From an uncultured Bacteroidota bacterium (GTDB taxonomy: Bacteria; Bacteroidota; Bacteroidia; UKL13-3), in contig CAIUDH010000052.1 in NCBI GenBank assembly GCA_903897855.1, positions 1 through 64,000 of the forward strand: a stretch of 64,000 nt of DNA, in the 5' to 3' direction. The notes beneath the pieces were generated by a model. That model was not told the origin of the DNA and did no database searches. It saw nothing but the letters and a program-made list of their open reading frames with translations. A program made the position numbers and the translations under genes. This document shows, piece after piece, positions 16,292 to 25,798 of this stretch; positions within the stretch are counted from its first letter, which is position 1; each line of letters opens with the position of its first letter.

Positions 16292-18832
16292 TTACATCTT
16301 TAAAAATTTGGTGATTAAACGTTGTCCGTTTTCTTGTAATTCGAAGATATAACTTCCGTTAGGCAATGCTGCAATATTGACATTTCCACTGGGCAGCAAA
16401 TCCTTTACCAGTAAGCATTTTCCTTGCATATCATACACTCTCACTTCACCCCGATGTAACCCTTGCACTGTGACCTCGTTGACTGCCGGATTGGGAAAAA
16501 TTGTGAAAGGATGAATTTCCTTGGGTGCTGACTTTGTTATTCCTGTGGAGAGCGAAGTGCTTTTAAACATGCCTCTGCCAAAGGTGGCTAAATAATAGGT
16601 GGAGCCTGTCCATGGCTGACGTATATCGATATATTGTCGCACCTGATATACCGCCACGCGCGACAATCCGGTGTTCTGTTCACTCCAGCTGGCCCCCCCA
16701 TCAAAACTTGCGTACATGCCATACTCTGTACCGACTAAAAAAGTACTACTGTCGGTGTAATCGAGGGCGGCATCATAGCATGGGAAAGCGGGTAGATTAC
16801 TTTGAATGGAAGTAAATTTTACATCGGCAGAAGCCGCATTGGCATTACGTGAAATAAAAATATGGTCGGCATACCCATAGCTGCCCGTTGAAACGAGAAG
16901 CCTGTTAGGATACTTCGGATCGCAGGCCACCCCTTGCACACTAGTGCCTGACGAATTGAAAGGCATAAACGTAAATGTGATTCCATGAGCTGCTGGATTG
17001 CCATCGAAGGTGTCATCGAACACCGCCGTATTAAGCCCTTTCACGCGATATAAACCGTTGCCTACACCAAAAAAAAGCATATCTCCATCGGCACTAAATT
17101 CAACACAATTGACATTACCACCAAAGGAAGCCAATTTATACCAACGTGCACCTCCAAGCACCACAAAATTAGTGGCATCCCTGGTAAAATAAATAGCACC
17201 ATTAACTCCGATTGCAAAATGAGAAATGGTATCGTTGATAGGATCTTCCCATAAGGTGAATGGAGAGCTGAACTGTCCGTTTTTCGAATCAATGATATAG
17301 GCCGTTGCTTTATCATCGTAGAAGGAAGTCATCGTGCTATTGGCTTTATTACGTCGTAAATTCGCAAATTGTGACTCAGCAAATTTTATTTCGGCAGGGT
17401 TGCCCCAAGCAATTTCTGAGAAGAATCCATCGCCACCTAAGATGGAGGTCGACGATTTGATGGTATTACCAAGCTTGTCGATATATAGTGAACCATTATC
17501 TTGCGTTCCTCCGAGCACATGATCGTTACGTGAGGCTCCCATACTGTAAAACTGAGTGGTGGAGTATAATTTTAAGGCCGGGTAGAAAATTTTTCCTCGG
17601 TCGTTACTTTTATATACGCCTCCATCGGTGCCAATGATAATGGTATATGGATTCGTGCGTAAATCCATGGTGATATTATGAAGATCAGGATGCATACTCC
17701 AATATTCCTGAGTTTGTAGGAAATTTGATCCCGGACCGTGCCATTCCCAAAGGGTTACGCCTCCAACAAACAGATGGTTCTCGTTTTCGGGGTCAACGGC
17801 ACTGCAGATATCATACCAGCCCTGATCGCCAAAGGGGTTGAAATAAGCATTTCCAATCTGTACTAATTGCCAGGTGACACCTCTGTCGAGGCTTCTATAC
17901 GCACCATAACAATCGTTCGTATTGTACTTGGCAAATACGACATATAAATATTTTGTGTTTTTCGAGGCGATGGATACCGTTCCTCTGGCAACACTACTAG
18001 AATTAGGCAATCCTGCTGCTGATAGCGTAAAAAGGTCGCCATTATTGCCACTTACATACACTTTTTTATTAATGAGAGCGATTACCGTACCATCCAAAGC
18101 AGCCTTCACCTCCGTGCAACTCCCCGATGGGGTACCATTCGCCTTTGCCCAAGTTGTACCATTATTATCGCTTATAAATAAACCGCCCTCATTGGCGGCA
18201 TATACTCTATCGCTGAGGCCTGAGGCGGCCATAAAGTTGACATTATTCCAGATGCTACCACCCAACGCAGGATTGGTATTGCCTAACCTGCGAAACTCTG
18301 TGCTATCCTTGTCTTTTCGCCAAACTCCACCGCCACGTAATCCTTGAAAAGTTTCTTCCCCGGTACCAAAATAAATGTCACCATCGGGAGTTTGTGTGAT
18401 ACTGCTGATACAGATATTTTCATAAAAATCGCTGCTATTGGAAATATGATACCAAGACGTTCCCCCTGTTTTTGACAACCATAATCCACCACTTGCAGCA
18501 CCGGCGTAAATCCATCCATTATGTTGATTGTCGGCCAGGATGCCAAGGGTTCTACCTCCTACATTATCGGGGCCCAACTCGCTCCAGGATAATGTTTTGG
18601 CATTGGTTTTAGGCAAGGCTTTGGAGAGGTTAGAAATTTGTTGTTCCACCTGATAAACATCGGCAGGTTCTATTTTACCCGTTACCCCAGCCTGTCGATC
18701 GAGTAATAATTTGTAATACTCACCAATACCTTCCTGCTCCTTAGCTTCTATCGGTTTTTGAAATCCAGTAATTGCTATAGTGCATACCATAGAAAAAACA
18801 AAAAGAGATAAAATGAGGTAACGCTGCTTCAT
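16292..18832 (-). CDS. T9SS-secreted BNR/sortilin-like beta-propeller protein
   Basis: An 846-residue exported protein. The N-terminus is a signal peptide or membrane anchor (MKQRYLILSLFVFSMVCTIAITG). From about residue 85 to 755 there are repeated units of the BNR/VPS10 type with an xSxDxGxTW-like core, for example LSKTGGTSWYHIS, ISDNNGTTWAKA, RSLDRGVTWQLV, KSNDRGKIFYPA and ASFDGGASWSEQ, which fold into a large beta-propeller. The final 80 residues (IHPFTIFPNPAVNEVTV to RLITKFLKM) are a type-A T9SS sorting domain. Such propellers can bind glycans or act as glycosidases, but no catalytic set is visible. It has an excellent promoter and is expressed alone. Confidence 0.87.
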   Translation of the reverse strand: MKQRYLILSLFVFSMVCTIAITGFQKPIEAKEQEGIGEYYKLLLDRQAGVTGKIEPADVYQVEQQISNLSKALPKTNAKTLSWSELGPDNVGGRTLGILADNQHNGWIYAGAASGGLWLSKTGGTSWYHISNSSDFYENICISSITQTPDGDIYFGTGEETFQGLRGGGVWRKDKDSTEFRRLGNTNPALGGSIWNNVNFMAASGLSDRVYAANEGGLFISDNNGTTWAKANGTPSGSCTEVKAALDGTVIALINKKVYVSGNNGDLFTLSAAGLPNSSSVARGTVSIASKNTKYLYVVFAKYNTNDCYGAYRSLDRGVTWQLVQIGNAYFNPFGDQGWYDICSAVDPENENHLFVGGVTLWEWHGPGSNFLQTQEYWSMHPDLHNITMDLRTNPYTIIIGTDGGVYKSNDRGKIFYPALKLYSTTQFYSMGASRNDHVLGGTQDNGSLYIDKLGNTIKSSTSILGGDGFFSEIAWGNPAEIKFAESQFANLRRNKANSTMTSFYDDKATAYIIDSKNGQFSSPFTLWEDPINDTISHFAIGVNGAIYFTRDATNFVVLGGARWYKLASFGGNVNCVEFSADGDMLFFGVGNGLYRVKGLNTAVFDDTFDGNPAAHGITFTFMPFNSSGTSVQGVACDPKYPNRLLVSTGSYGYADHIFISRNANAASADVKFTSIQSNLPAFPCYDAALDYTDSSTFLVGTEYGMYASFDGGASWSEQNTGLSRVAVYQVRQYIDIRQPWTGSTYYLATFGRGMFKSTSLSTGITKSAPKEIHPFTIFPNPAVNEVTVQGLHRGEVRVYDMQGKCLLVKDLLPSGNVNIAALPNGSYIFELQENGQRLITKFLKM

Positions 18833-18839
18833 ATGTTTT

Positions 18840-18873
18840 CAAACATAGCTTTTTAATCTATAAATTCAAAAAA
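18840..18873 (-). promoter_or_regulatory. Promoter of the 16292-18832 T9SS propeller gene
   Basis: TTTTTTG (18867-18873), exactly 19 bases, then TATGTTTG (18840-18847) on the minus strand: the closest match to the Bacteroidota consensus TTTG-N19-TAnnTTTG in this window. It ends 7 bases before the ATG, so the leader is very short. Confidence 0.82.
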
Positions 18874-19068
18874 AAGTAGAAAGATACAATAGCGGCCTGT
18901 CGTCACTGGTGAGTGCTTTTTCAAAAGCAATGTAGTTTTTAATGTTCCAATACAGCGTCATAGAAGTAGATTAGACTTGCTATGGTAATTTTATACGGCA
19001 GAATGGAGTCGCAATACACTCATTATATCCGAGTGCGGGAAGTGAAAAATAATTTTCGCACAGATACC

Positions 19069-19527
19069 TCACTTCACTTTCTCTATCCGTATTCCGATAT
19101 CGTGAATCCCTTTTAAATGGTCGACGCGCATATTTTGCTCGAGCATAAACTGGTAGGTACCTATTTGATGAAATCTTGAAATTCGAGGTATTCGGTAACG
19201 AATAAAAAACAAATCGCCTAGGCCTTTGCCGAGGGGTAAGCCATCTTTATCAAAAAGCTCACATTCGATTCTTTCTTGTTTCTGTGAGCCATCGGGCATC
19301 TGCATATTGAATAAAAAAAACAGATTGCTATAATTATATTCCGCCTCGAATCGAATGTTTACGAAAGCGGCATAGCTGGCATTGGTATCCTCTACCATTA
19401 CTTCAAAGGCTGGTTTTTCAAGGTAGTTCCACTCGGCCTGCTCTAAGCGCGTATTTTTCTCAAACAGGACAAGCTGATCACATCCAGCAAGAAAAAAAAG
19501 CAGAAAAAGCAGATAAAAATTTCTCAT
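19069..19527 (-). CDS. gldH: Gliding motility lipoprotein GldH
   Basis: A 152-residue lipoprotein: signal MRNFYLLFLLFFLAGC with the lipidated Cys16, then a mature domain containing NIRFEAEYNYSNLFFLFNMQMPDG and GLGDLFFIRYRIPRISRFHQIGTYQF, the GldH family pattern. In Flavobacterium johnsoniae GldH is needed for gliding and for chitin use; it is an envelope protein linked to the T9SS-driven machinery. It lies 26 bases after a DUF983 gene and appears to be the last gene of an operon with it and the GH31 glucosidase. Other gld genes are not in the window. Confidence 0.93.
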   Translation of the reverse strand: MRNFYLLFLLFFLAGCDQLVLFEKNTRLEQAEWNYLEKPAFEVMVEDTNASYAAFVNIRFEAEYNYSNLFFLFNMQMPDGSQKQERIECELFDKDGLPLGKGLGDLFFIRYRIPRISRFHQIGTYQFMLEQNMRVDHLKGIHDIGIRIEKVK

Positions 19528-19553
19528 TCAAGCACAAAGATAGACGTTTATTA

Positions 19554-19934
19554 TTATTGACCCTTGTTAAAATATCGCATATTCAATCCCAGCCACCATG
19601 CTCTAGAGAGCCTAAAATTGAGCGGTGCCATAACAATCATCATCACTACGTTAGGAACAATGAGAGCCCACATATTCCAGCCAAAAATAAGAAATAGCCA
19701 GATCAGGTTAAAAACAATGAGTGAAGTTGAAATAGCGTAACTCACGTACATGGAACCCCAATAAAAACCAGGCTCCCGGTTACTAAATGAGCTCCCACAA
19801 TGGTCACATTGGTCGTTCATTAATGCCATGGTTTTATAATTATAGGCATTGGGATTTACAAACAGTTTCCCTTTGCCGCAATTCGGACATCTCAGCTTCA
19901 GGGCGGTGAATATAATATTTGGTTTATTGCTCAT
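19554..19934 (-). CDS. DUF983 membrane protein with zinc-ribbon-like motif
   Basis: A protein of about 126 residues from the ATG at 19934 (an in-frame ATG four codons earlier is possible). It begins with a zinc-ribbon-like pair, CPNCGKG and CDHCGSSF, then FSNREPGFYWGSMYVSYA and two hydrophobic helices (about 60-80 and 85-105), the standard DUF983 layout. The function of the family is unknown. It sits between the GH31 gene (32 bases upstream) and gldH (26 bases downstream) on the same strand, so co-transcription is likely. Confidence 0.9.
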   Translation of the reverse strand: MSNKPNIIFTALKLRCPNCGKGKLFVNPNAYNYKTMALMNDQCDHCGSSFSNREPGFYWGSMYVSYAISTSLIVFNLIWLFLIFGWNMWALIVPNVVMMIVMAPLNFRLSRAWWLGLNMRYFNKGQ

Positions 19935-19966
19935 GATTTGTTCCACGAATGGATGTTTGGTATTGT

Positions 19967-22363
19967 TTATCGTAATATTATTTCATGCACACTCTTAGGA
20001 GAAGAAAATTTAACCATATCTAAAGCGAAATTACGTTCCGTAAGTTTATATACTTTCCCATCAAGACTATAATCGTTTGCTCTGAAAGGGATACCATGAA
20101 TAAGAATTTTATATTTATCGTACTCCGTTTCAAAGCTACCATTAATTGTTATACGGATACGCAAACTTTTCTTGTCGCCTTTCAATTCGAAGCGAACCAC
20201 ATTATAATTCCCGCTCTTATAACCGAAATTATCGCCTGCATCTTCATACATCTCGCTCGTCCAGTCGCCGTCCTTATAGTAAACATAAAGTGTCACTTCT
20301 TTAATTTGCCTCTCGCCTACATATTGTATTTTGGGATAGGTAGGAACCACAGCACCGGCTCTAATAAAAATAGGAATTTGATCGAGAGGGGTTTGAATGG
20401 TTACTTCCGCCCCTCCATTATACAGTTGGTTGTTCCAATTAAAAAACCAGTCGCCTTGAGGCAGGTACACATTTTTGGAGGCCTGAAACTCATTGATTAC
20501 AGGCGATATGAACAAATTGTCTCCGAATAAAAACTCTTCATTACGAGCATGGGTTTCCTCATTGTTTTGTTCCACAAAGCTCAGCGGTCGCATCATGGGT
20601 GTACCCCATCGGGCATATTGCCAGAAGGTACTATAAATATAAGGGAGTAAGCGATAACGCATCTCGATAAATTTTTTACTGATGGCTTCGTATTTTGCTC
20701 CAAAGCTCCAAGGTTCCTGATTGAAATCGTCTTCATTACTTGCACTGTGGGTACGCATAAATCCACTAAACACCCCCATCTGAATCCAACGCACATAAAG
20801 CTCCCCGTTAGGCTGGCCAATAAATCCGCCGATATCACTTCCGGCAAACGACACTCCACTAACACTTAATCGCTGTAATTGTTGTGAAGCCAGCCACAGA
20901 TGCTCCCAGGAGGCTGTGTTATCGCCAGTCCATACGCTGGTGAACTGCTGCACCCCTGCATAACAACTTCGAGTAATGGCGAAGGGACGATGGGGCATTA
21001 AAAACTTCTTGATGCCTTGAACAGTGGCCTTGGTCATTAAATGACCATAAATATTATGGGCCTTACGATGACTACACGGTGCACCATCATAATCGTGACG
21101 CACATCTTCGGGAAAGGTTCCGATTTCGAATACCGCCGGCTCATTCATATCGTTCCATACCCCACGCACTCCTAAATCGATGAGGCCATCAAACAAATTA
21201 GACCACCATTCCCTCACCTTAGGATTCGTATAATCAGGAAAAACACATTTGCCCGGCCATACATCGCCTTCCATGAGTGCCCCGTCGGCACGTTTGCAAA
21301 ACACATCAAGTGCTAGTCCTTCATTATAAATTTTGTATTCCGTATCTACCTTTATTCCCGGATCAATAATGACTACCGTCTTAAACCCTTGGTCGGCCAA
21401 AGTTTTCATCATAAGTTTGGGTTCAGGAAAATTATCCTTATGAAAAGTGAAACATCGAAAACCATCCATATAGTCAATATCCAAATAGATGGCATCACAA
21501 GGAATTTGGCGCTTTCTAAATTCCTGGGCCACTGCTAAAACTCTTTCTTGTGAGGCATAACTCCAGCGACACTGATGATAGCCTAAAGCCCATAACGGCG
21601 GCATCTCGGGCGTGCCGGTGAGTTTGGTATATTCTTGTGTTACGGTTAACAATTCGGGGCCATAAATGAAATAATAATTCATTTCGCCACCCCTTGCCCA
21701 GTAGCTGCTGGCATCGTCGCGTTCACTTCCAAAATCGAATATGGTACGAAAGGTATTATCGAAAAAAATACCATAGCCAACACCATGATGTAAGCCGTAG
21801 TAAAAGGGTATGTTTTTGTAAAGCGGGTCGGTGCCTTTACCGTAAGCATAAGCATCGGTACCGTAGTTTTCAAAACGCTTACCTCTGATATTGAATTCAA
21901 CTGGCTTGTCGCCCATCCCAAAGAACTGTTCATTCTCTTGTATCACTTTACTATTGAAAACAATTTTCCCTCCTTTAAGCAGATAATGCATCCAATGAAA
22001 ACCGGCCTCATCCTCATTGATGATGAATCCATTTAAATCGGTGATGGTAACTTTTAAATTTTCCTTATTAACCTTGCAATGAATTAACGAAGTAGAGATT
22101 AGATAGATGGATTCATCTTCTACGACTTGAAGTGCGATAATGGATTCTTCATAGTTTTGGGTAACGGCATAGCTAAAGTCGCGTTCAAACTTTCCTTCCG
22201 TAGCATAGCGAAACCTAACCACACGATCACTCAGAACCTTAAGCTCGAGAATAATTTCGACCTTCGTATGAAAGTAGAAGGTGCTTCCTTCACGGCGAAA
22301 TTTTATTACTTGATCGGGAGAATACTTCCTTGAGTACTTCTCATTTTTAACTTCAATCTGCAT
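19967..22363 (-). CDS. Glycoside hydrolase family 31 alpha-glucosidase
   Basis: A 798-residue GH31 enzyme. After an N-terminal beta-sandwich (about 20-225), the (beta/alpha)8 barrel includes LGYHQCRWSY, PCDAIYLDIDYMDG and the nucleophile motif GVWNDMNEP with Asp405; the acid/base region is SVWTGDNTASWEHL, followed by SFAGSDIGGF. C-terminal beta domains complete it. GH31 members remove terminal alpha-linked glucose or related sugars by a retaining mechanism. I see no signal peptide, so it probably acts inside the cell on imported oligosaccharides. It is the first gene of an apparent operon with DUF983 and gldH. Confidence 0.95.
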   Translation of the reverse strand: MQIEVKNEKYSRKYSPDQVIKFRREGSTFYFHTKVEIILELKVLSDRVVRFRYATEGKFERDFSYAVTQNYEESIIALQVVEDESIYLISTSLIHCKVNKENLKVTITDLNGFIINEDEAGFHWMHYLLKGGKIVFNSKVIQENEQFFGMGDKPVEFNIRGKRFENYGTDAYAYGKGTDPLYKNIPFYYGLHHGVGYGIFFDNTFRTIFDFGSERDDASSYWARGGEMNYYFIYGPELLTVTQEYTKLTGTPEMPPLWALGYHQCRWSYASQERVLAVAQEFRKRQIPCDAIYLDIDYMDGFRCFTFHKDNFPEPKLMMKTLADQGFKTVVIIDPGIKVDTEYKIYNEGLALDVFCKRADGALMEGDVWPGKCVFPDYTNPKVREWWSNLFDGLIDLGVRGVWNDMNEPAVFEIGTFPEDVRHDYDGAPCSHRKAHNIYGHLMTKATVQGIKKFLMPHRPFAITRSCYAGVQQFTSVWTGDNTASWEHLWLASQQLQRLSVSGVSFAGSDIGGFIGQPNGELYVRWIQMGVFSGFMRTHSASNEDDFNQEPWSFGAKYEAISKKFIEMRYRLLPYIYSTFWQYARWGTPMMRPLSFVEQNNEETHARNEEFLFGDNLFISPVINEFQASKNVYLPQGDWFFNWNNQLYNGGAEVTIQTPLDQIPIFIRAGAVVPTYPKIQYVGERQIKEVTLYVYYKDGDWTSEMYEDAGDNFGYKSGNYNVVRFELKGDKKSLRIRITINGSFETEYDKYKILIHGIPFRANDYSLDGKVYKLTERNFALDMVKFSSPKSVHEIILR

Positions 22364-22456
22364 CTAATTCATTTAATAGTTGAAACATCAGAACTCCCAC
22401 CACTCCTGCCTTGTAAAGTTTTATGTGATGATTTTATAACGCCCGCGGCTTATCTT

Positions 22457-23314
22457 CTATACTTGATAATCGATATGAAATTGCACCAATTCATGGATTG
22501 GTGAGCGCAGAATATTACCTACTTTCATGTGGTATTTATTTTCGCTAATGTCGGTTAAGATGTCTTTGAAACTAAAAGCAACGCTGCCTATACAATTAAA
22601 AGAATGACTCGCATAATCGGGATAATGAGAAACCAAGTTTTTAAAGAAGTCGTCAAAGGAATCGTGCACGATAGAATGGATATAATCATAACTGGCATGC
22701 TCTGAAGCAAACGTGCAGAATCCAGCTAGCGTTCTGTTTGGGAATGGCTTACTATACAGATCGTGAAAAATCTGTTCGTTATTAGCATAACCATATTTCA
22801 ATTTAAAAGCTTGGGCTAGTGTCTCCGGGAAATAACCACGCATATAATCACGTACGATTTTCTTTCCTATATAAGCGCCACTTCCTTCATCGCCGAGCAA
22901 GTACCCTAGAGAGTCGATGTTTAAACTCACATCATGTCCATCGTAGAAGCAGGTATTGGCCCCTGTTCCCAGAATCGCGGCAAAACCTGCTTGGCGTTTA
23001 AGTAAAGCTCTGGCAGCGGCCAATAGGTCGTGTGTTACCAGAATTTCAGCGGCACTAAAATTTTGAGCGATTCCGTTTTTCACGATCACATTATTCTCGG
23101 GAGTGCTGCATCCTGCTCCATAGAAATAAATATGCTTTACCTCACTAGGTTTGATTAGCGGAACCAATTGCTTTTTTATCGACTCCGCAATTTGTTCTGT
23201 AGTCCAGAAATAAGGATTATAACCGTCGGAACGAAACTCTCCAATGGTAGTTTTATTGTCGTCGAGTAGCGTCCACGCTGTTTTTGTGGAACCGCCATCA
23301 GCAATTAATATCAT
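22457..23314 (-). CDS. BadF/BadG/BcrA/BcrD-family amino-sugar kinase (GlcNAc/MurNAc kinase-like)
   Basis: About 285 residues from the ATG at 23314, giving MILIADGGSTKTAWTLLDD; nine further upstream codons would precede the ATPase start motif unnaturally. The phosphate 1 motif DGGSTKTAW, the middle segment GFAAILGTGANTCFYDG and LGYLLGDEGSGAYIGKKI identify the ASKHA kinases of the BadF type. In this family are N-acetylglucosamine kinase and MurNAc kinase MurK. A role in amino-sugar or peptidoglycan recycling is likely, and murQ occurs 36 kb away, but the substrate is not proven. Confidence 0.87.
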   Translation of the reverse strand: MILIADGGSTKTAWTLLDDNKTTIGEFRSDGYNPYFWTTEQIAESIKKQLVPLIKPSEVKHIYFYGAGCSTPENNVIVKNGIAQNFSAAEILVTHDLLAAARALLKRQAGFAAILGTGANTCFYDGHDVSLNIDSLGYLLGDEGSGAYIGKKIVRDYMRGYFPETLAQAFKLKYGYANNEQIFHDLYSKPFPNRTLAGFCTFASEHASYDYIHSIVHDSFDDFFKNLVSHYPDYASHSFNCIGSVAFSFKDILTDISENKYHMKVGNILRSPIHELVQFHIDYQV

Positions 23315-23318
23315 GGTA

Positions 23319-23326
23319 CGAAAATA
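23319..23326 (-). promoter_or_regulatory. -7-like element of BadF-type kinase, start-codon proximal
   Basis: TATTTTCG (minus strand) ends 4 bases before the chosen ATG at 23314, supporting this start over the upstream ATG at 23341, which lies before the element. Confidence 0.5.
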
Positions 23327-23406
23327 TGAATTTTTATGCAAATGATGGAAGTGAGTTAATAGCCTATTACTTTTCGTCTAAAGCACGCTATAAATAAGCA
23401 CTGTCT

Positions 23407-23973
23407 TCATTTTCCATTGTATTTGCTCATGGCATGATCCAAGCCTGCCAGCATAAATTCTTTGATGGCCTCGATACATTTTGGAATTCTCTCAGCCAGT
23501 TGCTTCACCTCCTGCTCGGTCCAGTTACCCAACACATGGTTTACCTGTTTGCCTTTCTCGAAGTCGTTACCAATGCCAAAGCGCAAGCGGGGATATTTTT
23601 GCGTACCCAAAACTTCCTGTATGCTCGAAAGTCCATTATGGCCGGCATCACTGCCGCTACCTTTGATTCTTATCTCACCAAATGGCAAGGCCAGGTCATC
23701 CACGAGGGTTAAACTGTTCACGGTGTCGATATTCAAATCTTTAAGCCAATAACGAACAGCCGTACCACTCAAATTCATATATGTTGATGGTTTTATAAGA
23801 TACACTTTTTTACCTCTGAAACTAGCTTCAGCATAAGCGGCCAGTCGTTCGTTCTTAAAAGTTACTTTCCATTCGTCAGCGAGTGCATCGGCCAGTAAAA
23901 AACCAATATTATGCCGAGTTAATTCGTACTCGGCTCCAATATTCCCTAATCCAATAATTAAAAATTTTTGCAT
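23407..23973 (-). CDS. pth: Peptidyl-tRNA hydrolase
   Basis: A 188-residue Pth of normal length. It begins MQKFLIIGLGNIGAEYELTRHNIGF with the catalytic His20 in its usual place, and keeps KPSTYMNLSG, LVDDLALPFGEIRIK and GSDAGHNGLSSI. It frees tRNA from peptidyl-tRNA that has dropped off the ribosome and is essential in most bacteria. It starts 9 bases after the methylmalonyl-CoA epimerase stop on the same strand, so the two share a transcript by position, not by pathway. Confidence 0.97.
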   Translation of the reverse strand: MQKFLIIGLGNIGAEYELTRHNIGFLLADALADEWKVTFKNERLAAYAEASFRGKKVYLIKPSTYMNLSGTAVRYWLKDLNIDTVNSLTLVDDLALPFGEIRIKGSGSDAGHNGLSSIQEVLGTQKYPRLRFGIGNDFEKGKQVNHVLGNWTEQEVKQLAERIPKCIEAIKEFMLAGLDHAMSKYNGK

Positions 23974-23982
23974 CCTTTTTTT

Positions 23983-24390
23983 CTAACTCTTTATTTCCAT
24001 ACATAACTCCACCAAAACCCCCGCCGTTCCCTTGGGATGTAGAAAGGCAACCATTTTATTATCGGCACCTTGTTTCGGGAATCCTTTCAACACTTCAAAA
24101 CCTTCGGATGTCAGCCTTTTAATTTCAGCTGTTAGATCATCTGTAGCGAAAGCAATATGATGCACCCCTTCGCCTTTTTTTTCAATAAACTTGGCAATGG
24201 CCGATGTGCTGTCGGTAGCTTGTAATAACTCGATTTTCGTTTCATTGATTTTGAAGAAAGAAGTAATCACGTGCTCACTCTCCACGGCCTCTTGCTTATA
24301 AGGGCTGATGCCTAAAATCTTCGAATAAAGTGCATTGGCCTCGTCAAGGTTATGAATGGCAATTCCGATATGTTCAATATTTGTAAGCAT
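23983..24390 (-). CDS. mce: Methylmalonyl-CoA epimerase
   Basis: A 135-residue VOC-fold protein. NIEHIGIAIHNLDEANALY holds the first metal His7, GVHHIAFATDDLTAEIKRL holds the second His, and GVLVELCM the Glu ligand. It interconverts (S)- and (R)-methylmalonyl-CoA, linking propionyl-CoA carboxylation to the B12-dependent mutase. The cobalamin adenosyltransferase at 29188 in this window makes the mutase cofactor. TATCTTCG ends 4 bases before the ATG. Confidence 0.94.
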   Translation of the reverse strand: MLTNIEHIGIAIHNLDEANALYSKILGISPYKQEAVESEHVITSFFKINETKIELLQATDSTSAIAKFIEKKGEGVHHIAFATDDLTAEIKRLTSEGFEVLKGFPKQGADNKMVAFLHPKGTAGVLVELCMEIKS

Positions 24391-24394
24391 AATG

Positions 24395-24402
24395 CGAAGA
24401 TA
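24395..24402 (-). promoter_or_regulatory. -7-like element of mce, start-codon proximal
   Basis: TATCTTCG on the minus strand ends 4 bases before the mce ATG at 24390; the same short spacing recurs in the window. It may drive both mce and pth. Confidence 0.5.
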
Positions 24403-24416
24403 AATAATTTAGCGAT

Positions 24417-25721
24417 TTACTTTGTAAAATCAAGCATGGCTTCATACACTGCTCGCCACCCTTTCCAAGGGCCAAAGCCACTTATGCTCTCATTATGCCA
24501 GATTGGAATAAAAGTACCATTAACCTGCTTTACTTCCTGAATTAAATTTAAAAGTGTCGCTTTCGCTTGCTCGGGAGTGAGCTGCAAATAATTTTTCAGT
24601 GTTACATCCATCACACAGCTGGGGTGGATCTCTAAGAGGGTAACTTCATTTCGCTCTATGTCAAACCAGTGAAAGGAGTGCGCGGTGCCAGCTCTAAAAC
24701 CTACCACCTCGGCATAACCCATACTATACTCCTGCCGAATACCGAGCTCTATAAGATTACGAAAAGTATGGGGTAACTCATATTTTAAGTAATGTTGGCG
24801 ACTTTGCAACACAGCCTGCCCTTGAAGCGCTGCCAATCGATCCACTTCTTTACGCATGAGCTCCAAGTCTTGAAAAGAAAAATAGGACGGATGAATCCCC
24901 AGGCTCACTTCTTGAAGTAAACGTTTCATTCTCTGAATAAACTTCAAATTGGTAATCTTAATATTTTTGTCATAGGCGCCAAAATCGGCCAGGAGAAGAA
25001 ACACCACTGTTTTTAAGTTGTATTGATGGTGCTTTTCAATGATGTATTCAAAAGTATCAAACGGGTCGGCTCTCACGCCCAGAATCACGAGTACCCTCTC
25101 CAAGGTTTGACGGAATTTAAACTTCATGAGATCCTTCATGAATCCACCGGCAATGCGTGTAAACCCTTTCTCTGCATAACAAAAGGCCTGATCGATATCG
25201 AAGGTATTGAGAAACTTAAATTTTGCTGATTTCACCTCTAATGCAGGATAAAAAGACAGTAACACCTCTTTGAATCCTTCAAGCCATAAATCAACAATAG
25301 GGGTATGAAGCACCTTCAATTTATGCAGAATAGAACTCTGATGCGTAAATCTTCCATGCTTATCAAGTTTACTATTGCCATATTCTTCCATTCGGGAGAG
25401 ACAATAGAAAACAGCGCCGAAGAGGTCAAAAGGAATCTCATTCCCACCATTTTTAAAAATGATGTGCTTCCCATTCCACTCCCCTATCTCACCAAAATTT
25501 TCGTTGATGGTTGTTTCATAAAGGATGGATGAAGAATCAATATTGATGCACCCCATGAGGGTTTGGTTACTATAATTGATTTTTGCTTCCTGAGAAGCAC
25601 CAAATTCCATGACATTATTGGTAATCCTATAATCGAGGCCCAGTCTGTTTGTTAAAACCCAATGCAGTACATAATGCAGTCGAGAGGTGCTATATTGTGA
25701 GAAAACTAAAACTTCCGTCAT
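24417..25721 (-). CDS. Polysaccharide deacetylase-like protein (DUF7033-type)
   Basis: A 434-residue cytoplasmic protein. The N-terminal third (about 1-130, VFSQYSTSRLHYVLHWVLTNRLGL) resembles the DUF7033 region found before NodB-like domains in Bacteroidota. From about 165 to 400 a deacetylase-like barrel is suggested by LNTFDIDQAFCY (metal Asp pair), the segment TVVFLLLADFGAYD, LGIHPSYFS and SRQHYLKY. True NodB deacetylases remove N- or O-acetyl groups from glycans with a divalent metal. The lack of a signal peptide suggests action on cytoplasmic glycan precursors. It is divergent from gmd, with 77 bases between. Confidence 0.8.
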   Translation of the reverse strand: MTEVLVFSQYSTSRLHYVLHWVLTNRLGLDYRITNNVMEFGASQEAKINYSNQTLMGCINIDSSSILYETTINENFGEIGEWNGKHIIFKNGGNEIPFDLFGAVFYCLSRMEEYGNSKLDKHGRFTHQSSILHKLKVLHTPIVDLWLEGFKEVLLSFYPALEVKSAKFKFLNTFDIDQAFCYAEKGFTRIAGGFMKDLMKFKFRQTLERVLVILGVRADPFDTFEYIIEKHHQYNLKTVVFLLLADFGAYDKNIKITNLKFIQRMKRLLQEVSLGIHPSYFSFQDLELMRKEVDRLAALQGQAVLQSRQHYLKYELPHTFRNLIELGIRQEYSMGYAEVVGFRAGTAHSFHWFDIERNEVTLLEIHPSCVMDVTLKNYLQLTPEQAKATLLNLIQEVKQVNGTFIPIWHNESISGFGPWKGWRAVYEAMLDFTK

Positions 25722-25798
25722 AAGGGCGTTGTATACAAGGATGCAAATTAGTAATTTCGCCCGTTCATACGCAAATTATTTCACTACAAAATTACAAC

